A stretch of DNA of 15,269 bases from Modestobacter sp. (GTDB taxonomy: Bacteria > Actinomycetota > Actinomycetes > Mycobacteriales > Geodermatophilaceae): assembly GCA_025965775.1 (NCBI GenBank), contig JAOPWG010000042.1, positions 1 to 15,269 on the forward strand. Reading direction: 5' to 3'. Shown one piece after another: positions 6,984 through 13,323 of this stretch. A program made the translations under genes and the position numbers. The notes below the pieces were generated by a model that was given only the letters and a program-made list of their open reading frames with translations, was not told the origin of the DNA and made no database searches. Numbering within the stretch: the stretch's first letter is position 1; each line of letters begins with the position of its first letter.

Positions 6984-8468
6984 ATGGGCACCGCTGACGG
7001 GATGCCCGACGTGGGGTCGGCCGCCTTCGACGCCGCGGCGGCCGCGGTCGAAGCCGCCCTGGCCGCCGGTGCCCGCTACGCCGACGCCCGGTTGGTCGAC
7101 CGCCGGCACGAGTCGATGACCGCCCGGGACGGTGACGTCCGCTCCCTGAGCCAGACCACCTCCGCCGGGCTGGGCGTGCGCGCGCTGGTCGGCTCCTCCT
7201 GGGGTTTCGCCGCCCTCGGCGACCCGGCCGGGGACGTCGATGCCCGGCGCACCGGCGCCCGGGCCACCGCCATCGCCTCCGCCTCGGCCGCCGTCCCCGG
7301 GCCGCCGATGGAGCTCGTCGCGGTCCCCGCCGTTCAGGACAGCTGGGCCAACGAGTGCCTCGAGGACCCCTTCGACGTCCCGTTGAGCGAGAAGGGCGAC
7401 CTGCTCACCGGCGTCACCGCCACGATGCGGGCCGCCGGCGTCGCCGTTGCCGAGGCGCTGTCCCAGGCGTGGGACACCCGGACGGCCTTCGTGTCCAGCG
7501 AGGGCGCCCGGATCGGGCAGCACGTGCGCGAGACGGGCGCCGGCATGCACTGCCTGACCGTCGGGGACGGCGAGACCCAGCGACGGTCCTACCCCGCCTT
7601 CCGCGGCCAGTACGGAACCCGCGGCTGGGAGCTCGTCCGCGAGCTCGACCTCCCGGCCCACGCCGAGCGGATCGCCGGCGAGGCGCAGGCGTTGCTGACG
7701 GCTCCGGCCTGCCCGGCCGCTGACACCACGCTGCTGCTGGGCGGCGAGCAGATGTCCCTGCAGATCCACGAGTCGGTGGGGCACGCCATCGAGCTGGACC
7801 GCATCCTCGGATGGGAAGCCGCCTTCGCCGGCACCTCCTGGCTGGACCTGAGCCGGCTCGGCTCGCTGCGCTTCGGCTCCGAGCTGATGACCATCACCAT
7901 CGACCCCACCATCCCCGGCGCGCTGGGCAGCTTCGGCTACGACGACGAGGGGACCCCGGCCACCGCCCGGGACGCCGTCCGCAACGGGATCTGGGTCGGC
8001 GTGCTCGCCGGGCGTGATTCCGCCGCGGTCGCCGGGCTGGACTACGCGGGCTCCGTGCGCGCCGACGGCTACGCCCGGCTGCCGATGGTCCGGATGACCA
8101 ACGTCGGCCTGGGGCCTGGTCCGCACACCCTGGAGGAGATGATCGCCGCGACCGACGACGGCGTCCTGATGGAGCACAACCGGTCCTGGTCGATCGACGA
8201 CCGCCGGCTGAACTTCCAGTTCGGCTGCGAGATCGGCTGGGAGATCAAGGACGGCCGGCGCGGGCGGATGCTGAAGAACCCCTCCTACACCGGCATCGGG
8301 CCGCGCTTCTGGTCCTCGCTGGACATGCTGGGCGGACGGGCGGCCGGTGAGTGGCGGGCCTGGGGCACCCCGAACTGCGGCAAGGGGCAGCCCGGTCAGG
8401 TCGGGCACACCGGGCACGGTGCCGCGCCGGCCCGCTTCTCCGGCGTCCGGGTCGGGGTACGGGGATGA
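6984..8468 (+). CDS. tldD: TldD metalloprotease subunit
   Basis: Catalytic subunit of the TldD/TldE heterodimeric zinc protease, which degrades or trims unfolded peptides (in Escherichia coli it matures microcin B17 and acts on CcdA). The 494-residue product carries the HExxxH zinc motif (HESVGHAIELD, H262, E263, H266) and the C-terminal TPNCGKGQPGQ segment with C465, the position equivalent to the third metal ligand described for E. coli TldD. Length is normal (about 480). The start is uncertain: the ATG at 6984 lacks its own ribosome site, while GGAGAG serves an ATG at 6970 that opens a four-codon frame whose TGA overlaps the ATG at 6984 (TGATG). A further in-frame ATG occurs at 7002. The stop overlaps the tldE start by 4 bases, so the pair is co-translated. 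Confidence 0.95.
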   Translation: MGTADGMPDVGSAAFDAAAAAVEAALAAGARYADARLVDRRHESMTARDGDVRSLSQTTSAGLGVRALVGSSWGFAALGDPAGDVDARRTGARATAIASASAAVPGPPMELVAVPAVQDSWANECLEDPFDVPLSEKGDLLTGVTATMRAAGVAVAEALSQAWDTRTAFVSSEGARIGQHVRETGAGMHCLTVGDGETQRRSYPAFRGQYGTRGWELVRELDLPAHAERIAGEAQALLTAPACPAADTTLLLGGEQMSLQIHESVGHAIELDRILGWEAAFAGTSWLDLSRLGSLRFGSELMTITIDPTIPGALGSFGYDDEGTPATARDAVRNGIWVGVLAGRDSAAVAGLDYAGSVRADGYARLPMVRMTNVGLGPGPHTLEEMIAATDDGVLMEHNRSWSIDDRRLNFQFGCEIGWEIKDGRRGRMLKNPSYTGIGPRFWSSLDMLGGRAAGEWRAWGTPNCGKGQPGQVGHTGHGAAPARFSGVRVGVRG

Positions 8469-9838
8469 CCGCCGCCCCGCTGTCGCTCGACGACCTGGCC
8501 ACCGCCGTCCTGACCGAGGTCGCCCGCCAGGGCGGCCCGGATGCCGCGGCCATCGTGCGGGCCGAGCACGCCGCACTGGCCCTGACCCGCTTCGCCGGGT
8601 CGGCGATCCACCAGAACGTCGCCGACGAACAGACCACCGTGCACCTGGAACTCACCGTGGACGGCGGCCGGACCGCCAACGCCTCGACCACCCGCACCCG
8701 CGGGCCCGCCGCGCTCGCCGACCTGGTCGCCGCGACCCTGACAGCGGCCCGCCTGCGCCCCCGCGACCCGGACTGGCCCGGGCTCGGTGGCCCGGCACCG
8801 CTGACCTCCTCCGGCTCGCCAGACCCGGCCACCGCCGAGGCCTCCCCCGCCGACCGGGCCGCCGGCGTCGCGGCCTTCATCGAAGCGGCCGGCGGTCTGT
8901 CGACCGCGGGGTTCCTGCAGACCGCCTCACTCACCGCCGTGCTGCTCGACTCGGCCGGCAAGCACGTGGCGGGTGCGACGACGTCGGCGGTCTGCGACGG
9001 CATCGCCCGACTCCCCGGTGCGGACGGGGTCGCCCGGTCGATCTCGGTCCGGCTGTCCGACCTCGACTGCGCCGCCCTCGGCGCCCGGGCCGCGGCCAAG
9101 GCCCGGGCCGGCGTCGACGCGGCCCCGGTCGACCCGGGGCGCTACCCGGTGGTGCTCGAGCCGGCCGCGGCCACCGACGTCGTCGCCGGGCTGGTCACCG
9201 GGCAGTTCAACGGCAAGGCGGTCGTGGACGGCACCTCCGGGGTGCGGCTGGGCGAGCAGCAGTTCGACCCGGCCGTGTCCCTGGTCGACGACTCACCGGC
9301 CCCCGGCGCCATCGGTCTGCCCTTCGACGTGGAGGGGACCCCCGTGCGGCGGACCGAGCTGGTGCGTGACGGCGTCCCGGTGGGGCTGACCACCGATCGG
9401 CGAACCGCCGCACAGCTGGGCCGGGAGTCCACCGGCAACGCCTCCGACGTCAGCGCCACCTGGGGCCCGATCGCCACCGACCCCGCGCTCTCCCCCGGCG
9501 CGGGCGGCAGCATCGAGGACCTGGTGGCCGGCCTGGACCGCGGCCTGCTGGTGACCGACTTCTGGTACACCCGGGTCGTCGACCCCACACGATCGGTGTG
9601 GACCGGGCTGACCCGTAACGGCGTCTGGCTGGTCGAGGACGGTCAGGTGGTGCGTCCGGTGAGCACGCTGCGGTTCACCCAGTCCTACCTCGAGGCACTG
9701 GCCCCGGGCGCGGTCACCGTGGGCTCGGACGTCGGCCCCCAGCCCGCCCGCCTCGCCGGTGCGATGGGCTACAACCGGGTCGCCGTCCCTGCGCTGCGCC
9801 TGGCCGCCTGGAACATCACCGGGAACACCACCGGCTGA
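8465..9838 (+). CDS. tldE: TldE/PmbA protease subunit
   Basis: Partner of TldD in the cytoplasmic metalloprotease; 457 residues, homologous in fold to TldD but without the HExxxH motif, as known for TldE/PmbA. Recognisable family features are the N-terminal helical start (LSLDDLATAVLTEVARQGG), the FNGKAVVDGTSGVRLG region near residue 250, LPFDVEGTPVRRTELVRDGV, and the VTDFWYTRVVDPTRSVWTG segment near 360-378. The start is fixed by the ATGA overlap with tldD at 8465-8468; a frame extending upstream from 8351 exists but lies wholly inside tldD. The gene ends 71 bases before the convergent Nudix gene, with inverted repeats in between. Confidence 0.94.
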   Translation: MTAAPLSLDDLATAVLTEVARQGGPDAAAIVRAEHAALALTRFAGSAIHQNVADEQTTVHLELTVDGGRTANASTTRTRGPAALADLVAATLTAARLRPRDPDWPGLGGPAPLTSSGSPDPATAEASPADRAAGVAAFIEAAGGLSTAGFLQTASLTAVLLDSAGKHVAGATTSAVCDGIARLPGADGVARSISVRLSDLDCAALGARAAAKARAGVDAAPVDPGRYPVVLEPAAATDVVAGLVTGQFNGKAVVDGTSGVRLGEQQFDPAVSLVDDSPAPGAIGLPFDVEGTPVRRTELVRDGVPVGLTTDRRTAAQLGRESTGNASDVSATWGPIATDPALSPGAGGSIEDLVAGLDRGLLVTDFWYTRVVDPTRSVWTGLTRNGVWLVEDGQVVRPVSTLRFTQSYLEALAPGAVTVGSDVGPQPARLAGAMGYNRVAVPALRLAAWNITGNTTG

Positions 9839-9857
9839 CCCCGCCCCGTTGAGGCTG

Positions 9858-9898
9858 TCGGTACCGAAAGCACCGGGCGCTCGGTACCGAGAGCCCGG
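9858..9898. terminator. Palindromic terminator region between convergent genes
   Basis: The 10-base palindrome TCGGTACCGA occurs twice (9858-9867 and 9881-9890), so the copies can also pair with each other over a 13-base loop. The second is the core of a 26-base palindrome (9873-9898) with arms CCGGGC and GCCCGG and a single mismatch pair. Located between tldE (plus) and the Nudix gene (minus), it is a probable bidirectional terminator. Confidence 0.6.
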
Positions 9899-9909
9899 GG
9901 AGGGTGGGG

Positions 9910-10674
9910 TCAGAGGCGGGCGAGGAGCGTGCGGACGGCGGGGAGCAGGGGACGGTCGGCGGGGATCCAGTCCAGGGCCTCCAACTCGCCGGCGGGCAGC
10001 CAGCGCAGCTCGCTGTGCTCGTGCGCGACCACCTCCCCGCCGGTCGCCCGCCCCCACCACACCCGCAGCGTCGAGGCGCCCGGGATCCCACCCGCCACGA
10101 CGCCGTCCAGGGGCACCTCGCCGAGGAAGGCCTGCGGGACGACGTCGACGCCCAGCTCCTCGCGACACTCCCGGACCAGCGCCGCGAGGTCGTCCTCCCC
10201 GACCTCGACCTTGCCGCCGGGGAACTCCCACAGCCCGGCCAGCGGACCCGAGCCGCGCTGGGCGACCAGCACCCGCTGCCGGTCGTCGACCAGCGCCGCG
10301 CCGACCACCTGGGTGACCTCGCGGGCCGCCTCCGCGGCGGCGGCCGCGTACGCATCCAGGTACGACTGCATGGACCGCACCACGCGACGGCGAAGCACGG
10401 TCCGGTCGACCAGACCGCCGAGGGCACCGGGCAATCCGGTCGACCAGTCGACCTGCTCGTCGACCAGGGTGCCCGCGCCGGTGGCGGAGAAGCGCCGGGT
10501 GTGGGTCAGCCGGCCTCCCCGGCCGAGGACGGCGGAGTAGACGTCGCAGTGCGGGCGGACCGACCCGACCTCCTCCAGCGGCTGCGGCCACGGCCGGCCC
10601 AGCCGCCGCGCGACGTCGAAGGCGACGGTCAGCGGGGCCTCCACCAGGGCGGTGAACCGGAGCTGGGACACCAC
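9910..10674 (-). CDS. Fusion of a probable SRPBCC-like domain and a MutT-type Nudix hydrolase
   Basis: A 254-residue protein. The C-terminal half (about 120-254) is a Nudix hydrolase: FPGGKVEVGE then REELG form a perfect Nudix box (G154, x5, E160, x7, R168-E169, E172-E173, G175), preceded by VVGAALVDDRQRVLVAQR and followed by the ELRWLPAGEL segment seen in MutT/CTP-pyrophosphohydrolase-like enzymes. The likely role is removal of damaged or non-canonical nucleoside triphosphates. The first 110 residues (RFTALVEAPLTVAFDVA at the start, LVDRTVLRRRVVRSMQSYLDAY at the end) look like an SRPBCC/polyketide-cyclase fold with its long C-terminal helix; this is a weaker call. Start is GTG at 10674; no ribosome site is visible, suggesting a leaderless message or another start. 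It is divergent from the Rrf2 regulator with 32 bases between starts. Confidence 0.85.
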   Translation of the reverse strand: MVSQLRFTALVEAPLTVAFDVARRLGRPWPQPLEEVGSVRPHCDVYSAVLGRGGRLTHTRRFSATGAGTLVDEQVDWSTGLPGALGGLVDRTVLRRRVVRSMQSYLDAYAAAAAEAAREVTQVVGAALVDDRQRVLVAQRGSGPLAGLWEFPGGKVEVGEDDLAALVRECREELGVDVVPQAFLGEVPLDGVVAGGIPGASTLRVWWGRATGGEVVAHEHSELRWLPAGELEALDWIPADRPLLPAVRTLLARL

Positions 10675-10693
10675 GTCAGGGTCGCAGACACGG

Positions 10694-10699
10694 CAGGAT
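10694..10699 (+). promoter_or_regulatory. Possible -10 box of the Rrf2 gene (leaderless message)
   Basis: CAGGAT matches the TAnnnT pattern at the key A and T and stands 7 bases before the GTG at 10707, the spacing expected if transcription begins at the start codon. No clear -35 box was found. Confidence 0.4.
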
Positions 10700-10706
10700 G
10701 GGGTCC

Positions 10707-11189
10707 GTGCGCATCTCTGCCCGGGTCGACTATGCGGTGCGGGCAGCGATCGAGCTGGCCGCCGCCGCCCCCGACGCCCTCACCTGTGACCGCATCGCCC
10801 AGTCCCAGGGCATCCCCTCGCGGTTCCTGCAGTCGATCCTCGGGGACCTGCAGCACGCCCGGCTGGTGACCAGCCAGCGCGGCCGGGAGGGCGGCTACCG
10901 GCTGGCCCTTCCGCCCGAGCAGGTGTCGATCGCCCGGGTCATGCGGGTCGAGCAGGGCTTCCTCGCCGAGGTCCACGGCCAGCGCCCCGAGGACGTCGAG
11001 TACCCCGGTCCCGCCGCCGAACTGGCCCGCGTCTGGGTCGCCGCCCGGGAGAGCTACCGGCAGGTCCTGGAGCGGGTGACCCTCGCCGACGTGGTCGCGG
11101 GCACCCTGCCGCCGCACGTCGCCGAGCTGGCGGAACTGGAGAGCGCATGGCGCTCCTTCGGCGCCGTGGCCGGCGACGTCACCGGCTGA
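10707..11189 (+). CDS. Rrf2-family transcriptional regulator
   Basis: DNA-binding regulator of 160 residues with the Rrf2 winged helix: RISARVDYAVRAAIELA at the start, recognition region IAQSQGIPSRFLQSILGDL, wing GREGGYRLALPPEQVSIARVM. I chose the GTG at 10707 because the product then opens like family members (M-R-I-S-A-x-x-D-Y-A-x-R-A); an ATG at 10698 would add three residues. Iron-sulfur Rrf2 proteins such as IscR have three cysteines around residues 92-104; here the only cysteine is in the HTH (LTCDR), so no cluster is expected. It lies directly upstream of the sulfite reductase and APS reductase genes. By analogy with CymR, a cluster-free Rrf2 regulator of cysteine metabolism in Bacillus, control of these sulfur genes is plausible but inferred. 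Confidence 0.9.
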   Translation: MRISARVDYAVRAAIELAAAAPDALTCDRIAQSQGIPSRFLQSILGDLQHARLVTSQRGREGGYRLALPPEQVSIARVMRVEQGFLAEVHGQRPEDVEYPGPAAELARVWVAARESYRQVLERVTLADVVAGTLPPHVAELAELESAWRSFGAVAGDVTG

Positions 11190-11239
11190 ACACCACCGCA
11201 CACGCCGGACCGACGACCGGCCGACGGAACCGGCGGGGC

Positions 11240-11253
11240 GGGGCGCCTGCCCC
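11240..11253 (+). terminator. Weak hairpin after the Rrf2 gene
   Basis: GGGGC (11240-11244) and GCCCC (11249-11253) form a 5-bp stem with a 4-base loop, followed by further C residues. It may be a weak terminator or merely GC-rich sequence. Confidence 0.3.
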
Positions 11254-11270
11254 CCGGCGTCCCGGTGTGG

Positions 11271-11276
11271 CACCAT
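11271..11276 (+). promoter_or_regulatory. Possible -10 box for a leaderless leader-peptide transcript
   Basis: CACCAT matches TAnnnT at the key A and T, and lies 6 bases before the GTG at 11283. That spacing would put the transcription start at the GTG itself, so the message would be leaderless; no ribosome-binding sequence precedes this GTG. No clear -35 box is visible. Confidence 0.45.
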
Positions 11277-11282
11277 CGACGC

Positions 11283-11369
11283 GTGACGGACTGCGGCGCG
11301 CTCCTCGTAGAGCGGCTGCACGTCGATCTGGCGCGGGTCTCCAGCGCCGCGTGTCGCGCCGCGCGCTGA
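11283..11369 (+). CDS. Cysteine-containing leader peptide upstream of sulfite reductase
   Basis: A 28-residue frame, GTG to TGA, in the 5' leader of the sulfite reductase gene. The core, RLHVDLARVSSAACR (residues 11-25), matches the short actinobacterial 'putative leader peptide' type that I recall upstream of sulfur-assimilation and transport genes, characterised by R-L-H-V-D-L and S-A-x-C. It has cysteines at residues 4 and 24, late enough for stalling at Cys24 to matter for downstream RNA. No ribosome site precedes it and a -10-like box ends 6 bases upstream, so it is probably leaderless. Its stop lies 99 bases before the sir start. By analogy with cysteine-responsive attenuating peptides described in mycobacteria, I infer that charged Cys-tRNA availability tunes expression of the downstream genes. 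It is too short for routine gene calling. Confidence 0.75.
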   Translation: MTDCGALLVERLHVDLARVSSAACRAAR

Positions 11370-11468
11370 CCCGGCACATCCCCGCAGCCCCCGCTGCACA
11401 CCCACCCGGCCAGCACCGCGTCACGCCCACTCCGTGCGGTCGTGCCGGCGCAGAGGAGAAGTACTGAC
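11370..11468 (+). promoter_or_regulatory. Leader RNA between the leader peptide and sir
   Basis: CCGGCAC (11371-11377), beginning two bases after the leader peptide's stop, is complementary to GTGCCGG (11442-11448) just before the sir ribosome site. GCAGC (11384-11388) and GCTGC (11393-11397) form a small hairpin between them. The sir ribosome site GAGGAG (11453-11458) is also complementary to CTCCTC (11301-11306) inside the leader peptide. A translating or stalled ribosome would cover these 5' arms, so a coupled switch is possible. Confidence 0.45.
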
Positions 11469-13142
11469 GTGTCCTCCCCTACCCGCACCAGCAGCCGCCC
11501 CGCCCGTGGGCAGGGGCAGTGGGCGCTCGGCTACCGCGAGCCGCTGAACCCCAACGAGCGGATGAAGAAGGACTCCGACGGCCTGGAGGTCCGCCAGCGG
11601 ATCATCGACATCTACTCCAAGGGCGGCTTCGACTCGATCGACCCCGGTGACCTGCGGGGCCGGATGCGGTGGTTCGGGCTCTACACCCAGCGCGCCCAGG
11701 GCATCCCCGGCGGCAAGACCGCCGTGCTGGAGCCCGAGGAGCTCGAGGACCGCTACTTCATGCTGCGCGTCCGCATCGACGGCGGGCAGCTGACCAGCGA
11801 CCAGCTGCGGGCGATCGCCGGCATCAGCACCGACTTCGGCCGCGACGTCGCCGACGTCACCGACCGGCAGAACGTGCAGCTGCACTGGATCCGGATCGAG
11901 GACGTCCCGGCGATCTGGGAGCGCCTGGAGGCGGTCGGCCTGGGCACGACCGAGGCCTGTGGCGACACCCCTCGCGTCATGCTCGGCTGCCCGCTGGCCG
12001 GGATCCTCGCCGACGAGGTGCTCGACGCGACCGGCGTGCTCGCCGAGACGGTCGAGAAGTACGTCGGTGACCCGGCGTTCAGCAACCTGCCGCGCAAGTG
12101 GAAGACGTCGATGTCCGGCTGCGTCGACCACTGCACCGGCCACGAGATCAACGACGTCTCCTTCGTCGGGGTCCGCAACGACGACGGCGAGGTCGGCTAC
12201 GACCTGTGGATCGGCGGCGGACTGTCGACCAACCCGAAGTTCGCCCAGCGGATCGGCGTGTTCGTCCGCCCGGACCAGGTCACCGAGGTCTGGGCCGCAG
12301 CGACGTCGATCTTCCGCGACTACGGCTACCGCCGGCAGCGCAACCACGCGCGGATGAAGTTCCTGATGGCCGACTGGGGCCCGGAGAAGTTCCGCCAGGT
12401 CCTGCAGGACGAGTACCTGCACGCCGCGCTCCCCGACGGCCCGGCCGCGGCCCCGCCGGCCCACGACGAGCGCGACCACGTCGGGGTCAGTCGCCAGAAG
12501 GACGGCCGCAACGCCGTGGGCTTCGCGCTGCGCACCGGCCGCATCGGCGGCACGCTGCTGGCCACCGTCGCGGGACTGGCCGACGAGTTCGGCGCCGGTC
12601 GCATCCGGACGACGGCGCAGCAGAAGCTGGTCATCCTCGACGTCCCCGACGAGGCCGTCGAGGAGCTGGTCGCCCGGCTGGCCGACCACGACCTGCAGGT
12701 GCGGCCGAGCGTCTTCCGGCGCGGCACGATGGCCTGCACCGGTCTGGAGTTCTGCAAGCTCGCCATCGTGGAGACCAAGGGCCACGCCCAGGACCTCTAC
12801 ACCGAGCTGGAGAAGCGGCTGCCCGACTTCGACGAGCCCATCTCGATCAACGTCAACGGCTGCCCGAACTCCTGCGCCCGGTTCCAGACCGCCGACATCG
12901 GCTTCAAGGGCTCGATGGTCAAGGACGAGTCCGGCGAGATGGTCGAGGGCTTCCAGGTGCACCTGGGCGGCCACCTCGGCGTCGAGGCCGCCTTCGGCCG
13001 CAAGTTCCGCGGTCACAAGGTGACCAAGGACGAGACGGCGGACTACTGCGAGCGGGTGCTGCGCACCTACCAGCAGCAGCGCCAGCCCGGCGAGCGGTTC
13101 GCCGCCTACGTGGCCCGCGCCGACGAGGCGTGGCTGGTGTGA
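11469..13142 (+). CDS. sir: Ferredoxin-dependent sulfite reductase (siroheme, 4Fe-4S)
   Basis: Reduces sulfite to sulfide with six electrons from ferredoxin, the last inorganic step before cysteine synthesis. Start is GTG at 11469, preceded by GAGGAGAA at 8-base spacing; a GTG at 11442 is in frame but poorly placed. The 557-residue protein has the siroheme/4Fe-4S cysteines in the form C423-x5-C429 (CTGLEFC) and C465-x3-C469 (NGCPNSC), spaced as in nitrite/sulfite reductases. Y72 (FGLYTQ) and C164 (EACGDTPR) are 92 residues apart, exactly as the covalently linked Tyr69-Cys161 pair described in the Mycobacterium tuberculosis enzyme (annotated NirA, functionally SirA), which supports sulfite over nitrite as substrate. 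The neighbouring cysH confirms an assimilatory sulfur role. It starts a tight run with the zinc-ribbon gene 13 bases downstream. Confidence 0.94.
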   Translation: MSSPTRTSSRPARGQGQWALGYREPLNPNERMKKDSDGLEVRQRIIDIYSKGGFDSIDPGDLRGRMRWFGLYTQRAQGIPGGKTAVLEPEELEDRYFMLRVRIDGGQLTSDQLRAIAGISTDFGRDVADVTDRQNVQLHWIRIEDVPAIWERLEAVGLGTTEACGDTPRVMLGCPLAGILADEVLDATGVLAETVEKYVGDPAFSNLPRKWKTSMSGCVDHCTGHEINDVSFVGVRNDDGEVGYDLWIGGGLSTNPKFAQRIGVFVRPDQVTEVWAAATSIFRDYGYRRQRNHARMKFLMADWGPEKFRQVLQDEYLHAALPDGPAAAPPAHDERDHVGVSRQKDGRNAVGFALRTGRIGGTLLATVAGLADEFGAGRIRTTAQQKLVILDVPDEAVEELVARLADHDLQVRPSVFRRGTMACTGLEFCKLAIVETKGHAQDLYTELEKRLPDFDEPISINVNGCPNSCARFQTADIGFKGSMVKDESGEMVEGFQVHLGGHLGVEAAFGRKFRGHKVTKDETADYCERVLRTYQQQRQPGERFAAYVARADEAWLV

Positions 13143-13155
13143 GGGGCGGTCGGCG

Positions 13156-13323
13156 GTGACGGAGCCCACATCCGGAAGAACCCGCCAGCTGTCCCCGTTC
13201 CACTGCCCGTACTGCGGGGACGAGGACCTCACCCCGCACGGGGACGGCGGGGAATGGCACTGCGGCGCCTGCCTGCGGACCTTCACCATCCGACTGACCG
13301 GAACAGGGGTGACTCGCCAGTGA
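13156..13323 (+). CDS. Small zinc-ribbon protein between sir and cysH
   Basis: A 55-residue protein of unknown function. The sequence shows two CxxC knuckles, CPYC (C17-C20) and CGAC (C36-C39), 15 residues apart, the arrangement of a rubredoxin-like zinc ribbon; the second is followed by LRTFTIRL, reminiscent of ribbons in which a Cys pair precedes a beta strand. Start is GTG at 13156 with GAGGGG (13141-13146) 9 bases upstream. The stop overlaps the cysH start by 4 bases (GTGA, 13320-13323), so it is translationally coupled to both neighbours. A small unnamed gene sits at the same place between sir and cysH in Streptomyces as I recall, suggesting a conserved accessory role, for example in electron delivery, cofactor handling or regulation. 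None of these is shown by the sequence. Confidence 0.85.
   Translation: MTEPTSGRTRQLSPFHCPYCGDEDLTPHGDGGEWHCGACLRTFTIRLTGTGVTRQ

Noticed and set aside
6174..8576. Long minus-strand open frame antisense to tldD and through the divergent region
   Set aside because: Composition and lack of motifs mark it as a shadow; tldD on the other strand has its metal-binding residues in place.
9293..10591. Minus-strand frame overlapping the Nudix gene in another phase
   Set aside because: The phase used by the frame 9910-10674 contains a perfect Nudix box; the alternative gives Arg/Gly/Pro-rich low complexity and overlaps tldE.
13254..13319. Upstream ATG at 13254 for cysH
   Set aside because: It lies inside the zinc-ribbon gene and has no ribosome site; the GTG at 13320 with the 4-base overlap fits family length.
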